From JAGPUQ01 sp050179115 (GTDB lineage Bacteria; Pseudomonadota; Gammaproteobacteria; Pseudomonadales; Porticoccaceae): 64,000 nucleotides of DNA. Where the stretch lies: positions 93,286 through 157,285 of the forward strand of contig JBFXFL010000001.1 in the NCBI GenBank assembly GCA_050179115.1, written 5' to 3'. The notes below the pieces were generated by a model. The model had not been told where the DNA came from. It worked only from the letters and a program-made list of their open reading frames with translations, and made no database searches. The translations under genes and the position numbers were made by a program. Positions 29,368 through 38,111 of this stretch are shown piece after piece (the stretch's first letter is position 1; each line of letters starts with the position of its first letter).

Positions 29368-31185
29368 ATGACCAGTGCAAAGAAATACTCAACCGATCCG
29401 GCCGAGCTGGGGTTTGACCCGGCACAACTGCGTGCGAAATACATCCATGAGCGCGACAAGCGCATCCGCAAGGAGGGCTTCGGTCAATACAGGAATGCCG
29501 CCGGGCAGTTTTCACATTTCATGGAAGATCACTATGTCGCGCCCGGCTTCACCCGGGCACCGCTCACCGACGAGGTTGAAGTGGTGGTCATCGGCGGCGG
29601 TTTTGGCGGCCTGCTGGCCGGCGCGCGTTTGCGCGAAGCGGGTGTCCAGGATATCCGCGTCATCGACAGGGCCGGGGATTTTGGCGGTACCTGGTACTGG
29701 AACCGCTATCCCGGCGCCCAGTGCGACATCGAAGCCTATGTCTACATGCCGCTGCTGGATGAGTTGGACTATGTGCCCACCGAGCGCTACGCCCACGCCC
29801 CCGAACTGCTCCAGCACAGCATCAACATCGCCAAGAAATATGATCTCTATCGGGATACCTGTTTCCAGACCGAGGTGACCGAGATCCGCTGGGATGAGGG
29901 CATTTCCCGCTGGATCATCCACACCGATCGCGGCGACGCGATGAAGGCCCACTACATCGCGATGGCCAACGGCCTGCTGACCCGCCCCAAGTTGCCGGGC
30001 ATCCCGGGAATCGAGAAATTCAAGGGTCATACCTTTCACACCAGCCGCTGGGATTATGACTATACCGGGGGTAGCTGCGATGGCGGTCTGCACAAGCTGA
30101 ATGACAAACGCGTCGGCATCATCGGTACCGGCGCCACGGCGGTGCAGTGCATTCCCCATCTGGGCGAAGCGGCAAAACGACTATATGTATTCCAGCGCAC
30201 TCCTTCATCTGTGGACGCGCGCTACAACGCGCCCACCAGCCCGGAATGGAAAGCCAAGCTCAAGCCCGGTTGGCACAAGGAGCGCGTCGAGAACTTCAAT
30301 CTGGCGCTGGGTGGCGGCTATACGGATGACGACATGGTCGGCGATGGCTGGACCGATATCTTCCGCAACATCGGCGGCATCGTCACCGGCGACATCAATG
30401 AACTCACCGAGGCCGAGAAAGAAGAAGTCTTTGAGCTGGCCGATTTCAAAAAAATGCAGGAAATCCGCGACCGGGTCGCAGCGATCGTGCAGGACCAGGA
30501 AACTGCCGAGGCCCTGAAAGCCTATTATCGCCAGTACTGCAAGCGTCCGTGCTTCCACGACGAATACTTGCAGACCTTCAATCGTCCCAGCGTAACCCTG
30601 GTCGACACCCATGGTCAGGGCGTGGACGAGGTCACCGAAAAGGGCGTGATCGTCGATGGCAAGGAATATGAAGTGGATTGCCTGATCTTCTCCACCGGCT
30701 TTGAAGTGGGTACCAGCTACACCAGCCAGTCGGGCTACGACGTCATCGGCCGCAACGGCGTCAGGCTGAGCAAGAAATGGGCGGACGGGCTCGCGACCTT
30801 TCACGGCTTGCAGAGCCGCGGCTTCCCCAACTGCTTCTTTCTCGGCTTCACCCAGACCGGCGTCACCCCCAACGCCACCCATATGCTCAGTGAGCAGGCC
30901 GGGCATCTGGCCTACATCGTGCAGCAGGGCATGGCCAGGGGCGCGAAAACGGTCGAGGTCACCCAGGAAGCGGAAGACGAGTGGTGCAACATCTGCAACA
31001 GCTATGGCGACAAGACCGAACGTCTGTTGGCGGAATGCACGCCGGGTTATTACAACAACGAAGGCGGTGGCAAGAACAAGAACGGCTTTATCTCCGGCCA
31101 GTTTGGTGGCGGTGCCGCCAAGTTTTTCGACATCCTCAAGAAATGGCGTGCCGAAGGCAATTTACGGGGGCTGGAGATCAAATAA
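29368..31185 (+). CDS. Type I Baeyer-Villiger monooxygenase (long form, second copy)
   Basis: A 605-residue FAD/NADPH monooxygenase. Residues 1-65 are the extension 'FDPAQLRAKYIHERDKR'; then 'VIGGGFGGLLAGARLREAG' (FAD), 'GTWYWNRYPGAQCDIEAY', fingerprint 'FKGHTFHTSRWD', 'VGIIGTGATAVQCIPHLG' (NADPH) and 'FSTGFEVGTSY'. It is strongly similar to the gene at 11606, so they are probably paralogues sharing related ketone substrates. RBS AGGAG precedes ATG 29368. It follows the amidohydrolase on the same strand at 318 bases. Confidence 0.92.
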   Translation: MTSAKKYSTDPAELGFDPAQLRAKYIHERDKRIRKEGFGQYRNAAGQFSHFMEDHYVAPGFTRAPLTDEVEVVVIGGGFGGLLAGARLREAGVQDIRVIDRAGDFGGTWYWNRYPGAQCDIEAYVYMPLLDELDYVPTERYAHAPELLQHSINIAKKYDLYRDTCFQTEVTEIRWDEGISRWIIHTDRGDAMKAHYIAMANGLLTRPKLPGIPGIEKFKGHTFHTSRWDYDYTGGSCDGGLHKLNDKRVGIIGTGATAVQCIPHLGEAAKRLYVFQRTPSSVDARYNAPTSPEWKAKLKPGWHKERVENFNLALGGGYTDDDMVGDGWTDIFRNIGGIVTGDINELTEAEKEEVFELADFKKMQEIRDRVAAIVQDQETAEALKAYYRQYCKRPCFHDEYLQTFNRPSVTLVDTHGQGVDEVTEKGVIVDGKEYEVDCLIFSTGFEVGTSYTSQSGYDVIGRNGVRLSKKWADGLATFHGLQSRGFPNCFFLGFTQTGVTPNATHMLSEQAGHLAYIVQQGMARGAKTVEVTQEAEDEWCNICNSYGDKTERLLAECTPGYYNNEGGGKNKNGFISGQFGGGAAKFFDILKKWRAEGNLRGLEIK

Positions 31186-31524
31186 CAGATTGTCGACGCG
31201 TCAGCGAAATTGGACCTCGCCCACCCCGACTCGATTTGTCAGTGTGGGCGAGGTCATGACAACCCAACGCCAAGGCAACATGTCACTGCTGGGTGCGGCG
31301 GCAATATTGTGATGTTGCATCATCGCGATAGTTACCTCAGCTGTCCGTTGAGATCAAACCCCCGCGTACATTGTGGAAGCAGCAAACGCGATGGAACGCG
31401 GGATGCTTCAAGCGACTTCGATCACGGTTGCGAGCCGGGAGCCGGCGGATTGCATTTGGTCGCGGTCGCCCCCAACTAATGCTCTGCAACTCAAACCAAA
31501 GCACCGGCGCCCGGGAGTATCTCG
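31186..31524. other. Intergenic region before the small heat-shock gene
   Basis: Contains the hairpin at 31213-31255 and presumably the promoter of the hsp20-lon pair. I found no convincing heat-shock promoter boxes. No gene is supported. Confidence 0.4.
31213..31255 (+). terminator. Hairpin after the long-form monooxygenase
   Basis: Perfect 12-base arms (GACCTCGCCCAC and GTGGGCGAGGTC) with a 19-base loop, 28 bases past the stop codon. There is no T tract. Confidence 0.5.
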
Positions 31525-31926
31525 ATGTCATCGCGCGACATGGAAAACTGGATGTGGTCGGAGGCGGTCCGGATGCTGGACCGCGCCGAGCGTATGCAGC
31601 GCCATTTCTACCAGCCGGGTTCCGGCAAGCGTCAATCCCGCTGGGAACCGCCGGTGGACGTCTATGAAACGGACGATCACCTGTGGGTGGTGACCGCGCT
31701 GCCGGGCGTCGCTCCGGAACGGGTATCCGTGCAGGTGCAGCAGGGCGTACTGATCGTGGCCGGCGAGCGCCGCCTGCCGGAGGCGGTCCGCAGCGGGCGT
31801 ATGCACCGTGTCGAGATCCCCGCCGGCCGCTTCGAACGGCGCCTGGTGTTGCCGTCCCGTCCCCTGGAACTGGCCCATCACGAACTGCTGGATGGCTGTC
31901 TGTATCTCGGCTTTCGCAAACTCTAG
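31525..31926 (+). CDS. Small heat-shock protein, Hsp20/alpha-crystallin family
   Basis: A 133-residue Hsp20-like chaperone. The alpha-crystallin domain runs from about residue 42: 'PPVDVYETDDHLWVVTALPG' then 'GVLIVAGERRLPEA' and 'RVEIPAGRFERRLVLPS'. The usual C-terminal IxI motif is not evident, so oligomer formation may differ. It should hold unfolded proteins. Ten bases separate it from lon, so holdase and protease are probably made from one message. Confidence 0.85.
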   Translation: MSSRDMENWMWSEAVRMLDRAERMQRHFYQPGSGKRQSRWEPPVDVYETDDHLWVVTALPGVAPERVSVQVQQGVLIVAGERRLPEAVRSGRMHRVEIPAGRFERRLVLPSRPLELAHHELLDGCLYLGFRKL

Positions 31927-31935
31927 AGTCACGCC

Positions 31936-34338
31936 ATGACTGATCAGCAAATGCCCAAAGCCACTGAATCCGTTGCCCGCGACTGGCCCGAGGATTTTTT
32001 GATCCTGCTGCCGGTGCGCAATGTCGTGCTGTTCCCGGAGCTGGTGATGCCGCTCGCGGTGGGCCGTCCCGCCTCGATCGCGGCGGCCCAGGAGGCGATT
32101 CGCGCCGAGCGGCCGATCGGGCTCATCCTGCAGCGCGATCCGGCACTGGAGGATCCGGGCGCGGACGACATCTATCGGGTCGGCACCATCGCCAATGTGC
32201 TGCGCTTCGTCACCGGCGACGACGAACAGCACCACCTCATCTGTCAGGGGGAAGCGCGCTTCCGGATCCTGGATTTCATTCCCAGCGCACCTTTTCTCGC
32301 GGCGCGGGTGGAACGTATCCACGAGCCGCACGCCGCGGGCGACAAGGAGCTCGAAGCGCGCCTGCTGGCGCTGCGCGAACGGGCGCTCGAAGCCTTGCAA
32401 CTGTTGCCCCAGACTCCCCAGGAACTGGTGAACGCGCTGCGCCTGATCACCTCCCCCGGGCTGATGGCGGACACGGTCGCCGGCTACATGGATCTCAAGC
32501 CGGAAGACAAACAGGACATCCTGGAAACCCTCGACCTCAGGCAGCGCATGGACAAGGTACAGGCGCTGCTCGACTACCGGGTGGAAGTGCTCAAGCTGTC
32601 GCAGAAGATCCACCAGCAGACCCGGGAGCGGATGAGCGAGCGCCAGCGCGAGGCTATGCTGCGGGAACAGATGCGCTCGATCCAGCAGGAACTGGGCGAA
32701 GGCGAGGAGCGCAGCGCCGAAATCCGCGAACTGACCGAGGCCGTGGAACAGGCCGGCATGCCGGAGGAAGCCAACACCCAGGCGCTGCGGGAGATCAAGC
32801 GTCTGGAACGCATGCCGGAGGCGGCGGCGGAATACTCGATGGTGCGCACCTATCTGGAGTGGCTGACCGAACTGCCCTGGTCCAAGGAATCCGAGGACAA
32901 GATCGATATCGAGCAGGCACGCCGCGTCCTCGACGAGGATCACTATGGTCTGGACAAGGTCAAGCGGCGCATCCTCGAACACCTGGCAGTGCACAAGCTC
33001 AACCCCAGGGGCAAAAGCCCGATCCTCTGTTTCGTGGGTCCGCCCGGCGTCGGCAAGACCTCGCTGGGCCAGAGCATCGCACGCGCCATGGGACGCCAGT
33101 TCCAGCGCATTGCGCTCGGCGGTGTCCACGACGAGGCCGAGATTCGCGGCCACCGGCGCACCTATATCGGCGCTCTGCCCGGCAACATCATCCAGGGCAT
33201 CCGCAAGGCGGGCACCCGCAACCCGGTGTTCATGCTCGACGAGATGGACAAACTGAGCGCGAGCTTCCACGGCGATCCCGCCTCGGCCCTGCTGGAAGTG
33301 CTGGACCCGGAGCAGAACGCCACCTTTCGCGACAATTATCTGGGCGTGCCTTTCGACCTCTCCCACGCCATGTTCATCGGCACCGCCAATGTGCTGGACC
33401 AGATTCCGGGTCCGCTGCGCGACCGCATGGAAGTGATCGAACTGCCGGGTTACACGCGCGAGGAAAAAATCGAAATCGCCCGCCGCTACCTGGTGGGACG
33501 CCAGTTACAGGCGGCGGGGCTCAGTGCCGAACAGTGCCGCATCGGCGACGCTGCGCTGTCGCAGCTCGTCGCCGACTACACCCGCGAAGCCGGCTGCCGC
33601 AATCTCGAGCGGGAGATCGGCGCCGTGGTGCGTCATGTCGCCGTGCGCATCGCCGCGGGGACCATCGAGCGCGCCGAGATCGGCCCGGACGATCTGCGCG
33701 CCATTCTGGGACCACCGCGCTTCGAGGACGAACTGGCGATGCGCACCAGCGTGCCGGGCGTGGCGACGGGGCTCGCCTGGACCCCCACCGGGGGCGATAT
33801 CCTGTTCATCGAGGCGAGTCGCGCACCGGGCAACGGCCGCCTGATCCTCACCGGCCAGCTCGGCGACGTAATGAAGGAGAGTGCCCAGGCGGCGCTCACC
33901 CTGATCAAGGGACGCGCCGCGAGCCTGGGACTGGAGCCGGATCTGTTCGAAAAAAATGATATCCACATCCATGTGCCCGCCGGTGCCATCCCCAAGGACG
34001 GCCCGAGCGCCGGTGTGGCCCTGTATATCGCCCTGGTGTCACTGCTCACCAACCGCACCATCCGGCCCGAAGTCGCCATGACCGGCGAGATCACCCTGCG
34101 GGGCCTGGTACTGCCGGTCGGGGGCATCAAGGAAAAGACCCTGGCCGCGCTGCGCGCCGGGATCAAGACCGTGCTGCTGCCTGCCCGCAACCAGAAGGAC
34201 GCGGAAGAGATTCCCGAGAGCGCGCGGCGCCAGCTCGAACTGCACTGGATCGAACAAGTCGATCAGGCGGAGGCGCTGGCACTGGTGGCACCGGCCGCAG
34301 CGCAAGGTACGGATGAAGCCGCTGCGACAACTGCCTAG
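31936..34338 (+). CDS. lon: ATP-dependent protease La (Lon)
   Basis: An 800-residue Lon protease. It has the N-terminal LON substrate domain ('LPVRNVVLFPELVMPLAVGR'), a coiled region, the AAA+ module with Walker A 'GPPGVGKTS' and Walker B 'VFMLDEMDK', and the C-terminal protease domain with the Ser in 'PKDGPSAGVALY' and the Lys in 'GGIKEKTLAALRAG'. It destroys misfolded and some regulatory proteins in the cytoplasm. Length and motifs are normal. Directly downstream of a small heat-shock gene. Confidence 0.95.
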   Translation: MTDQQMPKATESVARDWPEDFLILLPVRNVVLFPELVMPLAVGRPASIAAAQEAIRAERPIGLILQRDPALEDPGADDIYRVGTIANVLRFVTGDDEQHHLICQGEARFRILDFIPSAPFLAARVERIHEPHAAGDKELEARLLALRERALEALQLLPQTPQELVNALRLITSPGLMADTVAGYMDLKPEDKQDILETLDLRQRMDKVQALLDYRVEVLKLSQKIHQQTRERMSERQREAMLREQMRSIQQELGEGEERSAEIRELTEAVEQAGMPEEANTQALREIKRLERMPEAAAEYSMVRTYLEWLTELPWSKESEDKIDIEQARRVLDEDHYGLDKVKRRILEHLAVHKLNPRGKSPILCFVGPPGVGKTSLGQSIARAMGRQFQRIALGGVHDEAEIRGHRRTYIGALPGNIIQGIRKAGTRNPVFMLDEMDKLSASFHGDPASALLEVLDPEQNATFRDNYLGVPFDLSHAMFIGTANVLDQIPGPLRDRMEVIELPGYTREEKIEIARRYLVGRQLQAAGLSAEQCRIGDAALSQLVADYTREAGCRNLEREIGAVVRHVAVRIAAGTIERAEIGPDDLRAILGPPRFEDELAMRTSVPGVATGLAWTPTGGDILFIEASRAPGNGRLILTGQLGDVMKESAQAALTLIKGRAASLGLEPDLFEKNDIHIHVPAGAIPKDGPSAGVALYIALVSLLTNRTIRPEVAMTGEITLRGLVLPVGGIKEKTLAALRAGIKTVLLPARNQKDAEEIPESARRQLELHWIEQVDQAEALALVAPAAAQGTDEAAATTA

Positions 34339-34371
34339 CAGCCTGTCGAAAAATGTCGCGCGGCAGCGAGC
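34335..34371 (+). repeat. Dispersed repeat, copy 2
   Basis: Begins CTAGCAGCCTGT and contains AATGTCGCG; it overlaps the last codon and stop of lon. It matches 11506-11542 (minus strand) at about 30 of 37 positions. Confidence 0.55.
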
Positions 34372-34644
34372 ATGGTAGCGGGCAAAACGCGACGGCCGTG
34401 ATCGGTTGTACGCTGCCGGCTGAAGCGTCAACGCCCGCCCCTCCAATCGCACGGGCCACACCCTCTACGGGCGGTGCGACCTCCACCGCCATCCGCTCGC
34501 CCCGGCTCCCCGCCAACCCGTCAGCGCCCCCGGCAATTCGGCGCGACACCGACCGGAAGTGAGGGGTGAAAGGTTTTTTCTCCGTATAATCGGCCATTGC
34601 AAACATTTCGCGAAGCAGGGTCCGAGCGACGTGCGCGGTCGAAG
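34339..34644. other. Intergenic region between lon and cca
   Basis: Begins with the dispersed repeat. A perfect TATAAT (34585-34590) may be the -10 box for cca, but I find no good -35 at 16-18 bases, so the promoter is tentative. No gene is supported. Confidence 0.45.
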
Positions 34645-35883
34645 ATGAACACTTACCTCGTGGGCGGCGCCATCCGCGACCGACTGCTGGGCCTGCCGGT
34701 GCGGGAGCGCGACTGGGTGGTGGTGGGCGCCACGCCCGAGGCCATGCGCGCCCGGGGCTTTCGCCCCGTGGGCCGGGATTTCCCGGTGTTCCTGCATCCC
34801 GACACCGGCGAGGAATACGCCCTCGCCCGCACCGAGCGCAAGACCGCTCCGGGACATACCGGCTTCATGTTTCATGCGGAACCTGGCGTGACGCTGGAAC
34901 AGGATCTCCAGCGCCGCGACCTCACGATCAATGCCATCGCCGAAAGCACCGAGGGTCTGCTGATCGATCCCTGCGGAGGACTGCGCGACCTGGAAAATCG
35001 GGTGCTGCGCCATGTTTCCGACGCCTTCGTGGAAGACCCGCTGCGGGTGTTGCGGGTGGCGCGATTCGCCGCCTCCCTCCACCCGCTGGGCTTTCGCGTG
35101 GCGCCGGAGACTCTCACACTGATGACGACCATCGCCGCGAGCGGCGAGCTGGAGCACCTCTCGGCGGAACGCATCTGGCGTGAGACTGAGCGTGCCCTCG
35201 GGAGCCCATCCCCACGCACCTACATCGAAGTGTTGCGCGCCTGCGGCGCGCTCAGGGTTCTGCTGCCGGAAGTGGATGCACTGTTCGGCGTGCCCCAGCG
35301 CGCGGACTACCACCCGGAAATCGATACCGGCCTCCACGTGCTGATGGCGCTGGATCGCGCGGCGGAAATGCAGGCGGATTCCACGGTGAGCTTCGCGGTG
35401 CTGATGCACGATCTCGGCAAGGCCGCCACCCCCGCCGATGTGCTGCCCCGCCATATCGGCCACGAAGCCAGCGGCGTGCCGCTGGTCAACGAGGTCTGCG
35501 ACCGGCTGCGGGCTCCCAATCCCTATCGGCGCCTGGCGGTGGCGGTTACCCGTTACCATCTTCAGTGCCACAGAATTCGCGAGCTGCGTCCGATCACGGT
35601 GCTGAAAATACTTCAGGCACTGGATATCTACCGCCGCTTCGAGACGCTCGAACCCTTTCTGATGGCCTGCGAAGCCGACGCGCGCGGTCGCGGCGGCGGC
35701 TTGGAGATGCAGCCGTACGAGTCGGCGGCCTGGCTGCGCGGATTGGTGCCGCGGGTGCTCGCGGTGCGCGCCGCGCCGCATGTGGCGGCGGGTCTGGCGG
35801 GCGCCGCGCTCGCTGATGCCATCAACCGGGATCGCGAGGCCGTAATCGCCGCCTACCGGTGGGAAACCGCCCATGCCGGCTGA
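34645..35883 (+). CDS. cca: Multifunctional CCA-adding tRNA nucleotidyltransferase
   Basis: A 412-residue enzyme like the E. coli Cca. It has the nucleotidyltransferase motif 'YLVGGAIRDRLLGLPVRERDW' with the catalytic 'VVVG' strand, 'RRDLTINAIAES', and a C-terminal HD domain ('VLMHDLGKA') for phosphatase/phosphodiesterase activity. It adds or repairs the 3' CCA end of tRNAs. ATG at 34645 was chosen as the family start over an upstream frame. Its end overlaps folM by 11 bases. Confidence 0.93.
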   Translation: MNTYLVGGAIRDRLLGLPVRERDWVVVGATPEAMRARGFRPVGRDFPVFLHPDTGEEYALARTERKTAPGHTGFMFHAEPGVTLEQDLQRRDLTINAIAESTEGLLIDPCGGLRDLENRVLRHVSDAFVEDPLRVLRVARFAASLHPLGFRVAPETLTLMTTIAASGELEHLSAERIWRETERALGSPSPRTYIEVLRACGALRVLLPEVDALFGVPQRADYHPEIDTGLHVLMALDRAAEMQADSTVSFAVLMHDLGKAATPADVLPRHIGHEASGVPLVNEVCDRLRAPNPYRRLAVAVTRYHLQCHRIRELRPITVLKILQALDIYRRFETLEPFLMACEADARGRGGGLEMQPYESAAWLRGLVPRVLAVRAAPHVAAGLAGAALADAINRDREAVIAAYRWETAHAG

Positions 35884-36628
35884 GGCGCCGGTCGCACTGA
35901 TCACCGGCGCGGCGCGGCGCATCGGCGCCGCCATCGCCCGCGAGTTGCACAGTGCCGGGTTTCGGGTGCTGATCCACTGCCGCGAATCGCTCGCCCCCGC
36001 ACAGGACCTGTGCGCGCAATTGCAGTCGATGCGCGCGGATTCCGCCGCGGTACTGAGCGCGGATCTCGCCGATCACGCGCAGGTGGGAGCGCTGGCGTCA
36101 GCCGCCGTCAGCCGCTGGGGCCGTCTCGACGCCCTGGTCAACAATGCCTCGGCGTTTTACCCCACGCCGCTCGCCGAAGCAGACGTTGCACAGTGGGACG
36201 ATCTGATGGCAAGCAATCTCAAGGCGCCGTTTTTTCTGTGCCGCGATCTCGCACCGGCGCTCGCGCAAACCGGCGGCGCCATCGTCAACATCGCCGATAT
36301 CCACGGCCTGCGACCGCTTCCGGAACACGCGATCTATTGCATCGCCAAAGCCGGCAACCTGATGCTGACCCGCGTGATGGCGCGCGAACTGGCACCCCGG
36401 GTGCGGGTCAACGGCATCGCGCCCGGCGCCATTCTGTGGCCGGAAAATCCCGCGTCCACAGATGTCCTGGCACAGCAGAAAATCCTGCACTCCATTGCGC
36501 TCGGCCGGCTGGGTGCGGCGGAAGACATCGCGCGGGTCACCCGGTTTCTGCTCACCGCCGCCACCTACGTCACCGGTCAGGTGATCGCCGTGGATGGCGG
36601 CGCGCATCTCGCACTTACCGCATCTTGA
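35873..36628 (+). CDS. folM: Pteridine reductase / dihydromonapterin reductase-like SDR
   Basis: A 251-residue short-chain dehydrogenase. The cofactor motif is 'LITGAARRIGAAIARELH', whose TGAxRRIG form is typical of pteridine reductases/FolM rather than ordinary SDRs. 'LVNNASAFYPTPL' and the catalytic 'YCIAKAGNLML' (Y-x3-K) follow. It should reduce dihydrofolate or dihydromonapterin with NADPH. It overlaps cca, so they are co-transcribed, and folB/folK lie nearby. FolM is the best guess among the SDRs. Confidence 0.85.
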   Translation: MPAEAPVALITGAARRIGAAIARELHSAGFRVLIHCRESLAPAQDLCAQLQSMRADSAAVLSADLADHAQVGALASAAVSRWGRLDALVNNASAFYPTPLAEADVAQWDDLMASNLKAPFFLCRDLAPALAQTGGAIVNIADIHGLRPLPEHAIYCIAKAGNLMLTRVMARELAPRVRVNGIAPGAILWPENPASTDVLAQQKILHSIALGRLGAAEDIARVTRFLLTAATYVTGQVIAVDGGAHLALTAS

Positions 36629-36677
36629 CCGGCATCAACTCCGCGCCGGCATACGCGACATGTCTCGCAGGTTGGCC

Positions 36678-36707
36678 CTTGAAAAAAAATTCACCGTGAC
36701 AACATTA
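36678..36707 (+). promoter_or_regulatory. Possible heat-shock (sigma-32) promoter of the second Hsp20 gene
   Basis: CTTGAA at 36678-36683 and CAACATTA at 36700-36707 are separated by 16 bases, resembling sigma-32 -35 and -10 boxes (the -10 match is partial). The start codon follows about 42 bases later. Confidence 0.45.
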
Positions 36708-36749
36708 GTCGGTACCAAACACCGCTGAATGATTTCCGGGAGGTTTACC

Positions 36750-37178
36750 ATGCCACTAGTACCACGAGGACGCCTGTTCGACCTGGACCAGGTGTTCGAT
36801 AACTTTCTGTCGCCCTTGCAGCGCCTGGAACAGGCCGATACCGGATTTTTCGCGCCGCGAGTGGACATCCACGAAAAACCCGATCATTACGAAATCACCG
36901 CCGAACTGCCCGGCGTGAAGCGTGAGGATATTCACATCGAGCTGGAAGACGGCACGCTGACGATCAGCGCAGAAACACGCCGCGACGATGTGGAGAAAAA
37001 AGAAGGTCGGGTGATTCGGCAGGAACGTCGTTACGGCAAGTACATGCGCAGCTTCAATCTGGGCGGTGATATCCACGACGCCGATATCAGCGCGACGTTC
37101 GAAAATGGAATTCTCAAACTCAAGGCGCCAAAAGCGACCGACACCAAACCCAAGCAACGCCGGATCGAAGTGGGCTGA
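36750..37178 (+). CDS. Small heat-shock protein, Hsp20/alpha-crystallin family (second)
   Basis: A 142-residue Hsp20. The alpha-crystallin domain is classical: 'PRVDIHEKPDHYEITAELPG', 'VKREDIHIELEDGTLTISA', 'VIRQERRYGKYMRSFNLGG', 'ATFENGILKLKAPKA'. A C-terminal 'RRIEVG' provides an I-x-V motif for oligomer assembly. ATG at 36750 follows GGGAGG. It is a typical heat-inducible holdase, alone on its transcript, and distant from the Hsp20 that precedes lon. Confidence 0.92.
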   Translation: MPLVPRGRLFDLDQVFDNFLSPLQRLEQADTGFFAPRVDIHEKPDHYEITAELPGVKREDIHIELEDGTLTISAETRRDDVEKKEGRVIRQERRYGKYMRSFNLGGDIHDADISATFENGILKLKAPKATDTKPKQRRIEVG

Positions 37179-37205
37179 TCGGGCCGGGCGACACAGTGAC
37201 GCCGC

Positions 37206-37730
37206 TCAGTCGGGCGTCGCTGTGTCGGAGGTCGCCCCTGGGGACCAATTGAACGGCACCGGCCACAGTTTCTGGCAGCCGAGATCGAGTTCCGCCGCCA
37301 GTTGCCGATAGCGCTGCCCCACCACGGGGTGACGCTCGTCCGGGATGATGTCCGCAAGCGGCCGCAATACGAAGGCGTATTTCAAAATCTCCCCGCGTGG
37401 AAGTTCGATGCCGTCGACCGATCCGACCTGATCGCCGTAGATCAGGATGTCGATATCCAGCGTTCGCGGTGCAAATTTTTCTCCACTGCGGCATCGCGCA
37501 TTCAGATGTTCGATGGCACGCAGATGCCCCGCAAGCTGGCCCACCGACAGTTCGGTATCCATGCCCGCCACCAGGTTGTAGAAATTTTCGCCGGCAAAAC
37601 CCACCGCCTCGCTTTCGTACACGGGCGACAGAACCAGCGCGCCGAACTCCGCGGCCAGCGCATCAAGTGCTGCCCGGAGATGCCGCTCCGGCTCGATATT
37701 CGATCCGAGACTCAGGTAGACGCGGGGCAT
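37206..37730 (-). CDS. folK: 2-amino-4-hydroxy-6-hydroxymethyldihydropteridine diphosphokinase
   Basis: A 174-residue HPPK. It begins 'MPRVYLSLGSNIEPERHL' and holds 'FYNLVAGMDTEL', 'RCRSGEKFAPRTLDIDILIY' (the HPPK signature with the catalytic Asp pair) and 'FVLRPLADIIPD'. It pyrophosphorylates hydroxymethyldihydropterin in folate synthesis. Its ATG overlaps the folB stop by one base (TGATG), so folB and folK are coupled. Confidence 0.93.
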   Translation of the reverse strand: MPRVYLSLGSNIEPERHLRAALDALAAEFGALVLSPVYESEAVGFAGENFYNLVAGMDTELSVGQLAGHLRAIEHLNARCRSGEKFAPRTLDIDILIYGDQVGSVDGIELPRGEILKYAFVLRPLADIIPDERHPVVGQRYRQLAAELDLGCQKLWPVPFNWSPGATSDTATPD

Positions 37731-38086
37731 CAGGGGCGCGCGCCGCGTTCGATCAGGATGCCGACATCCTGGGCACCGCGCAGCGCCCCGGGCTTGCTCA
37801 GGCGCAGACGCAGCCAGGGCACCGGGAATTCGGTCAGTACCAATGTGGCGACTTCCTCGGCCAGACGCTCCACCAGCAGGCAGCCGCTGCTCTCGACGTG
37901 GGCGATGATGCGCTTGGCGACCGCCTTGTAGTTGAGCGCGTACTGAATATCGTCGCTGGCGGCGGCGCGGCTGATGTCCGCTGCCATCTCCAGGTCCAGC
38001 GAAACCGTCTGCCGCACTTCGCGCTCCCAATCGTAAATGCCGATGGTGGTGTCGATACACAGGTCGCGGATGTAGACGATGTCCAT
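37730..38086 (-). CDS. folB: Dihydroneopterin aldolase
   Basis: A 118-residue FolB: 'MDIVYIRDLCIDTTIGIYDWE' opening, 'DIQYALNYKAVAKRI', 'FLLVERLAEEVA'-type helix and 'VPWLRLRLSKPGALRGAQDVG'. It splits dihydroneopterin to hydroxymethyldihydropterin, the FolK substrate. It lies 25 bases after tsaD; plsY, often found between them in related genomes, is missing here. Confidence 0.93.
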   Translation of the reverse strand: MDIVYIRDLCIDTTIGIYDWEREVRQTVSLDLEMAADISRAAASDDIQYALNYKAVAKRIIAHVESSGCLLVERLAEEVATLVLTEFPVPWLRLRLSKPGALRGAQDVGILIERGARP

Positions 38087-38111
38087 GGTGATTCCAGAGC
38101 GTGGCAGCGGC

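Noticed and set aside
31528..33366. A 612-codon minus-strand frame over hsp20 and lon
   Set aside because: It is an antisense shadow; both plus-strand genes have complete family motifs.
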